5,757 nt of DNA from Acidisarcina sp. (lineage in GTDB: Bacteria; Acidobacteriota; Blastocatellia; Pyrinomonadales; Pyrinomonadaceae). The stretch is taken from positions 1-5,757 of the forward strand of contig JAJNPX010000323.1 of NCBI GenBank assembly GCA_021155145.1, read 5' to 3'. Below, piece by piece: positions 1 through 4,109 of this stretch. Every line of letters begins with the position of its first letter. Position 1 is the first letter of the stretch. A program made the translations under genes and the position numbers. The notes below the pieces were generated by a model that worked only from the letters and a program-made list of their open reading frames with translations, did not search any database and was not told where the DNA came from.

Positions 1-388
1 GGAAGCTGAGCGAATCGGGGCGGAGGGCTTTGATCTGATGGTGGGCGTCGTCCCATTCGGTTTCGACCTTTTTGGTCTTGGGGTTAACGACAACGAACTG
101 TAGCATCTGGACGTTGGCGGTCTGGACGTTGGGGTACATCACCTCGGTCAGCACGCCGTTGGCGAGGGTGAACCAGACCCTTGATTCGGGGTTTATCGAA
201 GTTCCGATGGCCTGCTTACCGGCGGAGAGCCATTGGGCATCCTTTCCCGGTGCTCCGGGGGCGGTCGTCTGCGCTGACGCAGTTAGGGCGAAAAGCACCG
301 CCGAGACGCAGACACGCAGGGAGTAATAGAAAAAAGTCCTTGGCGAACGACCGATGCGTTCATTTTCTCGATAAGATAAAAACAACAT
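1..388 (-). CDS. GH15 glucoamylase/glucodextranase-type exo-alpha-glucanase, N-terminal part (runs off the window)
   Basis: Only the first 129 codons are visible; the frame is open to position 1 and continues outside. Residues about 22-40 form a signal peptide (YSLRVCVSAV, then LFALTASAQ), with likely cleavage near ASA-Q40 and export to the periplasm or beyond. Residues about 43-129 resemble the N-terminal beta-sandwich domain of bacterial GH15 glucodextranases and glucoamylases (Glucodextran_N type): APGAPGKDAQWLSAGKQ at 43-59, SRVWFTLANGVLTEVMYP at 69-86, then NVQMLQFVVVN and a TEWDDAHHQ segment. Such enzymes release glucose from non-reducing ends of alpha-glucans. The catalytic (alpha/alpha)6 barrel lies outside the window, so activity cannot be checked. 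ATG at 388 is the only upstream start in this frame and has a poor Shine-Dalgarno (AAGAA directly next to it); it leaves a long 21-residue n-region. The gene starts 38 bp after the lipoprotein stop. Repeat element A encodes residues 22-31. The family call is firm; substrate (starch, maltodextrin or dextran) is open. Confidence 0.85.
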   Translation of the reverse strand, partial: MLFLSYRENERIGRSPRTFFYYSLRVCVSAVLFALTASAQTTAPGAPGKDAQWLSAGKQAIGTSINPESRVWFTLANGVLTEVMYPNVQTANVQMLQFVVVNPKTKKVETEWDDAHHQIKALRPDSLSF

Positions 389-420
389 TTCTTAACTACG
401 CGTCTCCGCGCCTCGGCGGT
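297..420. repeat. Repeat element A: inverted-arm element spanning the GH15 start
   Basis: The left arm is 297-324 on the plus strand and the right arm about 396-420 on the minus strand. Both begin ACCGCCGAG and continue in 8-bp units of the type NGAGNCGC; they match at about 19 of 25 positions. The 71-nt loop holds the GH15 ATG (388). The right arm's outer end is 6 nt after the lipoprotein stop; the left arm encodes residues 22-31 of the GH15 signal peptide. The left arm matches the left arm of element B at 24 of 28 positions. Confidence 0.75.
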
Positions 421-426
421 TAATTT

Positions 427-1077
427 CTACGTCTTTGAGAACTTGCCGTCCTTCCAGACAAGGTCGTAAAGCTTCCGCCCCTTTTCCGTGATCTCGTAAT
501 CGTCGCCTTTTTCGATGACCTTCTTTTCAAAGACCTTCATCGTCGTCCCGATCCGCGGCATCTCGTACCAGTTCTTCTGGCTGAATCCCGGTACCTCGGC
601 CGAAGCATCACGCCACGCACCGCCGGCATAGTCGAGAAAATAGAAATCGTTCATCACTTCGGCGGTCGTTTGAATACCGACCAGATAGCTGCCGTCCGGC
701 CTTTTAAAGATGGCCATCTCGATGCACGATTGGGCGCCGTCGCATCCGCCCTTGAAATAGCCGTTCTTGATATCTGCGACCTCGGTAAAGGTCTTCAGAT
801 AATCGGCCCTCGCCTTTTTGCAGTCTTTATCCGTTTCGCGAAAGCAGCCCTCGAGCGGGAAATATTTCTCGGGCAGCAGGTTGAAGAATTCGATCACTGT
901 CTTAGGCTGATCCGAGGCTGCTATCGGCGTCGCGGACGGCTGAGCCGCGGCCGCGGATACTTCAACTGCGTTCGACGTCGGCGGCGTCGTGCCGATGTCG
1001 GTTTTCGGCGGGGTGGGTCCGGTGCCGCACGCATACATACCGAACAAAGTGGACAGAAAAAATATCGTGATCTTCAT
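427..1077 (-). CDS. Small lipoprotein of unknown function
   Basis: This is a 216-residue protein that I do not recognise. It has a short lipoprotein signal: MKITIFF, a hydrophobic stretch, and FGMYAC with the presumed lipidated Cys17 followed by Gly. The box is not ideal (Met and Tyr before Ala-Cys) but fits signal peptidase II. Residues about 18-58 are a Pro/Ala/Ser/Thr-rich, low-complexity linker. A compact domain of about 155 residues follows, from KTVIEFFNLLPEKYF (59-73) to the charged C-terminus. It has four cysteines (78, 86, 112, 118) that could form two disulfides, consistent with an extracytoplasmic location. Aromatic-rich stretches (NDFYFLDYAGGAWRD at 143-157; KNWYEMPRIG at 168-177) could bind ligand, but this is a guess. 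No catalytic motif is seen. It lies 42 bp after a GH13 gene and 38 bp before the GH15 gene, so it is probably co-expressed with the amylolytic enzymes. No clear Shine-Dalgarno precedes ATG 1077; a candidate terminator ends just before it. Confidence 0.8.
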   Translation of the reverse strand: MKITIFFLSTLFGMYACGTGPTPPKTDIGTTPPTSNAVEVSAAAAQPSATPIAASDQPKTVIEFFNLLPEKYFPLEGCFRETDKDCKKARADYLKTFTEVADIKNGYFKGGCDGAQSCIEMAIFKRPDGSYLVGIQTTAEVMNDFYFLDYAGGAWRDASAEVPGFSQKNWYEMPRIGTTMKVFEKKVIEKGDDYEITEKGRKLYDLVWKDGKFSKT

Positions 1078-1082
1078 ATAGC

Positions 1083-1103
1083 AAAAAAGGTGGGAAGCCG
1101 CCT
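1083..1103 (-). terminator. Weak candidate intrinsic terminator after the second GH13 gene
   Basis: Read on the minus strand, AGGCGGCTTCCCACCT (1103-1088) can fold into a short hairpin: three pairs, one C/A mismatch, two more G-C pairs and a 4-nt loop. A run of six T follows directly (1088-1083). It begins 16 nt after the GH13 stop codon, as expected for a terminator of that gene. Against it, the stem is short and mismatched, and the T-run ends only 5 nt before the lipoprotein ATG, leaving no room for a separate promoter after it. Partial termination, or no function, is also possible. Confidence 0.35.
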
Positions 1104-1119
1104 CTAAAATATCAGCTTT

Positions 1120-2553
1120 TTATTTTCGCCTAAAGATACGAAAGCCGTAGGCGTCAAGATTCAGAGCGGGCAACCCCACCGCGGAACTCGCCGCCGGCCG
1201 CGCGGTTTCATCATCCGGCGGAAGCGGCTGGCCGATATTCGGCGTGATCTCTTCGAAATTCCCGGCCGCCTCGACCGAGCCAAAGAACCGAGTGTTCGAC
1301 ATATTTATAGCTATCAATAATTCTTCGCTCCCGGCGCTCCGTCGGAAGGTCAGTACACGGTTCTCATCCGAATTTCGCAGCCATACCACATCGCCGCGGC
1401 GCAGCGCGTTCGAACTTTTCCGCAACGCGATCATACCCGAATAAAACCGCGGAAATTCCGGCCGACGCTCGAAAAACTGCCAAAAGATAGGCCGCTTCTC
1501 AAATAGCGCCGGGGCTCCCGATTCGGTCGTGTCTCCCGCTTCCATTCCGTTATAGACGAGCGGCACTCCGTCGAGCGTGAAGACGAGTGCCTGTGCGGCG
1601 AGCGCGCCTTTTTCACCAAAGCGAGCTATCGCCCGCCGCTCATCGTGGTTATCTGAAAACCGCATCCGCAAGCTGCCGCGAGGGAATTTCGACGCCTGGT
1701 CTTCCCACACCTTTCGGATCTCTGAAGCAGGAGAATCACCGTGCAAAACCTTGTCGAGCATGGCGTGGATCGCCCACGAGTAATCGAGGTCGAAAGCCTT
1801 AGGATGCAGGTCCGGCGATTCCCATTCCGCAAGCCAGAGCGTGTCCGCCTTCACCCTATCCACCTCGGCACGCGCCGTTTCCCAAAAATCGATCGGGACG
1901 AAGCCGGCAACGTCGCAGCGAAAACCATCGAGATCGAAGTCACGCACCCAGAACTTCAGCATCTCGATCATGTACTTGCGAAGCTCAGGGTTGTCGTAGT
2001 TCAGGTCGGCGACGTCGGCCCAGTCAGGCACGGGCGGGACGATGTCGCCCTTTTCATTGCGGGTGTAAAATGCCGGCGTTTTCATCATCACGCTGTCCCA
2101 CGCCGTATGGTTCGCGACGATGTCGATGATCACCTTGATCCCGCGTCGATGCGATTCGGCGATCAAACGTTTGAAGTCGGCGGCGGTTCCGTAGTCGGGA
2201 TTGATGGCGTAGAAATCCTTCACCGCATAAGGCGAACCGATCGTGCCTTTCTTCTTTGCCTCGCCGATCGGGTGGATCGGCATCAGCCATAGCACATCGA
2301 CCCCGAGAGTTTTCAACCGGTCGAGGTCTTTTGTGATGCCGTTGAAATTCCCTTCGGCCGAATACTGCCGCGGAAAGATCTGATAGATCACGGCATCCTT
2401 GACCCAATCCTGCGACGGCCGTGCTCGCTCTTTCGAGAAGTCGCGTGCAGGCGGCTGGGCGGCGGCGACCGTAAACAGTATTACCGCAGAGACGCAGAGA
2501 CGCAGAGAGAATTTGAGGCTGCGCCCGAATACTAGCTTTATGTTCGTCGTCAT
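1120..2553 (-). CDS. Exported GH13 alpha-amylase-family glycoside hydrolase
   Basis: The 477-residue protein has a signal peptide (about 1-33: basic RSLK, then FSLRLCVSAVILFTVAAA before QPP) and a GH13 (beta/alpha)8 barrel from about residue 48 (DWVKDAVIYQIFPRQYS). The four conserved GH13 regions are present: DIVANH at 144-149; GFRCDVAGF at 210-218 with nucleophile Asp214; LAEWE at 241-245 with proposed acid/base Glu243; and FSDNHDE at 299-305 with Asp304 as transition-state stabiliser. The catalytic site therefore looks intact. The loop GTIGSPYAVKDFYAINPDYGT (103-123) and VPDWADVADLNYDNPELRKYM resemble periplasmic alpha-amylase/oligosaccharide-cleaving GH13 members. A C-terminal beta-sandwich (about 385-477) closes the protein. 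Alpha-1,4-glucan or maltooligosaccharide hydrolysis is likely; exact specificity (amylase, neopullulanase or alpha-glucosidase) is not resolved. ATG 2553 is supported by a strong Shine-Dalgarno. The gene starts 47 bp after the transporter stop. Codons 15-24 are made by an arm of repeat element B. Confidence 0.93.
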   Translation of the reverse strand: MTTNIKLVFGRSLKFSLRLCVSAVILFTVAAAQPPARDFSKERARPSQDWVKDAVIYQIFPRQYSAEGNFNGITKDLDRLKTLGVDVLWLMPIHPIGEAKKKGTIGSPYAVKDFYAINPDYGTAADFKRLIAESHRRGIKVIIDIVANHTAWDSVMMKTPAFYTRNEKGDIVPPVPDWADVADLNYDNPELRKYMIEMLKFWVRDFDLDGFRCDVAGFVPIDFWETARAEVDRVKADTLWLAEWESPDLHPKAFDLDYSWAIHAMLDKVLHGDSPASEIRKVWEDQASKFPRGSLRMRFSDNHDERRAIARFGEKGALAAQALVFTLDGVPLVYNGMEAGDTTESGAPALFEKRPIFWQFFERRPEFPRFYSGMIALRKSSNALRRGDVVWLRNSDENRVLTFRRSAGSEELLIAINMSNTRFFGSVEAAGNFEEITPNIGQPLPPDDETARPAASSAVGLPALNLDAYGFRIFRRK

Positions 2554-2595
2554 TTGCTGGACCTCCTTGTCTCCGAGTCTGCGCGACTCCGCGGT
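2483..2595. repeat. Repeat element B: inverted-arm element spanning the second GH13 start
   Basis: The left arm is 2483-2510 on the plus strand (ACCGC, then AGAGACGC twice, then AGAGAGA). The right arm is 2595-2568 on the minus strand (ACCGC, then GGAGTCGC and two decayed units). They match at 21 of 28 positions. The 57-nt loop contains the Shine-Dalgarno and ATG 2553. The right arm's outer end is 5 nt after the transporter stop; the left arm encodes residues 15-24 (FSLRLCVSAV) of the exported enzyme. Confidence 0.8.
2561..2568 (-). promoter_or_regulatory. Strong Shine-Dalgarno of the second GH13 gene
   Basis: On the minus strand AAGGAGGT (2568-2561) is followed by 7 nt and then ATG at 2553. 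It is nearly a full anti-16S match and fixes the start. It abuts the inner end of the right arm of repeat element B, so the ribosome binding site and start codon both lie in the loop between the two arms. Confidence 0.85.
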
Positions 2596-2600
2596 TGGAA

Positions 2601-3941
2601 TTAATGCCCGCCGCCGGCCGGGAGGGCTTCGATCTTTGCTGCGCCGACGTCCTTGACGATGAAGACCGTCGCGGCAGCGATCAGCAGCGACATGCCTCCG
2701 AGTATGACGACATTGATCGGCCTGCCCCCAAGCAAACCGTCATAGATCTGCGGTATCAGGAACGACATCACGACCTGCGGGATGACGATGAACAGGTTGA
2801 AAACGCCCATGTAAACGCCCATCCGTTCCGGCTTGATCGCTCCGGCAAGGATCACGTACGGCATCGCCAAGATCGACGCCCACGCGACGCCAACGCCTGC
2901 CATGCCAAGCATCAGCATGAAGCGATTCGTTGCAAATGCGGTCGAGATCAGGCCAAGTCCGCCACACGCGAGACAGATAAAATGTACGGTCTTGCGGCTC
3001 GTCTTTTCGGCGATCCAGGGAATGATGAAAGCGATCAGAAAACACACGACGTTGTAGAACGCGAACATCAGACCGCCCCATTCGGTGCCCTCTTTGAAGA
3101 GCTCGGGAGTGACCTTTTCATCGACCGCGCCAAACACACCCTTTGCGACCGAGAGCCCGTAGAATTGCCACATACACGGCAACGCAAACCACGTAAAGAA
3201 TTGCACGATGGCAAGCTGCTTCATCGTGGTCGGCATATCCTTGATCGCTTCGCCGATCTCTTTCAGGATCGAAGCGACAAGGTGGCCTTCTGCCTTCTTT
3301 GCCCGAAAGGCGTCCATATCCTCGGGCGGATATTCGTGCGACGTAAAGACCGTCCACAGCACGGCCGCGAGAAAGAAAACGCCGCCAACAGTGAACGCGA
3401 TCAGCGTCGAGTATGGGATGCCGCTCGCCATGATACCGACGACGCCCATCGCCGTCAGAATGAACGGCAGTGCGTTGGCAAGCGTCTGCCCGATGCCGAT
3501 AAAGAACGACTGCATCACGAAACCGAGCGTCCGCTGCTCTTCCGGAAGATTGTCCGCAACGAACGCGCGGAACGGCTCCATCGTGATGTTGATCGAGGCG
3601 TCGAGTATCCACAGCAGGCCCGCCGCCATCCAGAGCACCGATGAGTTCGGCATCGCGATCAGTGCGAGGCTCGCCAGGATGGCTCCCACCAAAAAGTACG
3701 GCCGCCGCCTTCCCAATCCGGTCCATGTCCGGTCGCTCAACGCACCGACGATCGGCTGAACCAGCAGCCCGGTCAACGGCCCGGCAAGCCAAAGATAGGG
3801 AAGGTTCGCTGCATCGGCCCCTAGATATGTATAGATCGGCGACATATTCGCCATCTGCAGCCCCCAGCCGAACTGAATGCCGAGAAAGCCGAAACTCATG
3901 TTCCAGATCTGTAGGAACGATAGCCGTGGTTTGTTTTCCAT
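2601..3941 (-). CDS. MFS sugar:cation symporter, SLC45/sucrose-maltose transporter-like
   Basis: This 446-residue inner-membrane protein has about twelve hydrophobic segments, near 10-30, 46-66, 80-97, 103-121, 141-160, 180-199, 240-262, 288-308, 318-336, 340-360, 375-397 and 408-429, with a charged cytoplasmic loop between helices 6 and 7 (about 201-238). Signatures shared with plant sucrose transporters and animal SLC45 are clear: QFGWGLQM (23-30), LWLAGPLTGLLVQPIVG (50-66), SDRTWTGLGRRRPY (69-82), and in the second half KPERMGVYMGVFNLFIVIPQ (370-389). Homologues import disaccharides with protons. Sitting between amylase genes, it most likely takes up maltose or short maltodextrins released outside; sucrose or glucose are alternatives. 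The start at 3941 (MENKPRLSF) is preferred because AGGA sits 6 nt upstream; an in-frame ATG at 3989 would add 16 residues encoded largely by repeat element C and lacks support. The gene lies 168 bp after the first amylase and 47 bp before the second. Confidence 0.92.
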   Translation of the reverse strand: MENKPRLSFLQIWNMSFGFLGIQFGWGLQMANMSPIYTYLGADAANLPYLWLAGPLTGLLVQPIVGALSDRTWTGLGRRRPYFLVGAILASLALIAMPNSSVLWMAAGLLWILDASINITMEPFRAFVADNLPEEQRTLGFVMQSFFIGIGQTLANALPFILTAMGVVGIMASGIPYSTLIAFTVGGVFFLAAVLWTVFTSHEYPPEDMDAFRAKKAEGHLVASILKEIGEAIKDMPTTMKQLAIVQFFTWFALPCMWQFYGLSVAKGVFGAVDEKVTPELFKEGTEWGGLMFAFYNVVCFLIAFIIPWIAEKTSRKTVHFICLACGGLGLISTAFATNRFMLMLGMAGVGVAWASILAMPYVILAGAIKPERMGVYMGVFNLFIVIPQVVMSFLIPQIYDGLLGGRPINVVILGGMSLLIAAATVFIVKDVGAAKIEALPAGGGH

Positions 3942-3947
3942 AAAGTG

Positions 3948-3953
3948 TCCTGC
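3948..3953 (-). promoter_or_regulatory. Shine-Dalgarno deciding the transporter start
   Basis: GCAGGA (3953-3948 on the minus strand) lies 6 nt before ATG 3941. This places the transporter start after the repeat element rather than at the in-frame ATG 3989, which falls inside the element. Confidence 0.65.
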
Positions 3954-3957
3954 CGGA

Positions 3958-4101
3958 ATTTTTGCCCGCGAATAACGCGAATAAACCAAGAAGAAATAAA
4001 TTTGCGATCGGTCGATCAGTAGTCGACGCGAATCTATACAATCCGTCCAGAAAGCATTTCAAAAACATTCGCGAACATTCGCGTTATTCGCGGGGAAAAA
4101 T
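3958..4101. repeat. Repeat element C: CGCGAAT-family inverted repeat filling the amylase-transporter gap
   Basis: Arms 3958-3982 (plus) and 4101-4077 (minus) match at 24 of 25 positions, including a perfect 18-nt core CCCGCGAATAACGCGAAT preceded by ATTTTT and one mismatch. The right arm carries a further CGCGAAT unit, giving a small internal hairpin (CGCGA-ATGT-TCGCG, 4083-4070). The 94-nt loop is not repeated and holds the candidate promoter. The outer right end is 8 nt after the amylase stop; the outer left end is 16 nt before the transporter ATG. The arm sequence is unrelated to A and B. Confidence 0.85.
4033..4062 (-). promoter_or_regulatory. Candidate sigma70-like promoter in front of the transporter
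   Basis: On the minus strand TTGAAA (4062-4057, 5/6 to TTGACA) and TATAGA (4038-4033, 4/6 to TATAAT) are separated by 18 bp. A transcript would begin near 4026, giving a leader of about 85 nt that contains the left arm of repeat element C. It lies in the non-repeated loop of that element. This is a motif match only; the organism's promoter consensus is unknown. Confidence 0.3.
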
Positions 4102-4109
4102 CTTCTGTC

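Noticed and set aside
106..135. Imperfect 15-bp tandem repeat (13 of 15 identical)
   Set aside because: It encodes NVQTA-NVQML in the GH15 N-terminal domain, where similar residues occur in the family; it is explained by the protein sequence.
285..363. ATG at 363 (minus strand) as the GH15 start, implying a frameshift
   Set aside because: That frame stops after 26 codons. The ATG at 388 gives an uninterrupted frame through the signal peptide into the GH15 domain, so no frameshift is needed.
72..423. Two plus-strand frames (84 and 80 codons) near the left edge
   Set aside because: They are antisense to the GH15 N-terminus, whose minus-strand translation matches a known domain family. The end of the second is only repeat-element sequence.
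1741..2292. Plus-strand frame of 183 codons opposite the second GH13 gene
   Set aside because: It is antisense to a gene with all four GH13 motifs, has no recognisable domain, and shows composition typical of shadows.
297..2595. The ~28-nt repeats as a CRISPR remnant
   Set aside because: Copies are inverted pairs at separate gene junctions with internal 8-bp periodicity. There are no direct repeats with regular spacers and no cas genes.
2595..3644. Long open frame (349 codons) on the plus strand opposite the transporter
   Set aside because: Its product is extremely rich in Arg, His, Asp and Glu without domains, as expected from the antisense of a membrane protein gene with biased codon use. 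The opposite frame has clear transporter signatures.
3118..4068. Minus-strand frame of 316 codons overlapping the transporter in another phase
   Set aside because: The product is Arg-rich with no hydrophobic pattern or known motif; it is a shadow of the MFS gene.
3958..4101. Element C as an ordinary intrinsic terminator of the amylase gene
   Set aside because: The T-run lies on the 5' side of the stem on both strands and A follows the 3' side, so the canonical stem-then-U layout is absent. The loop of 94 nt is also too long.
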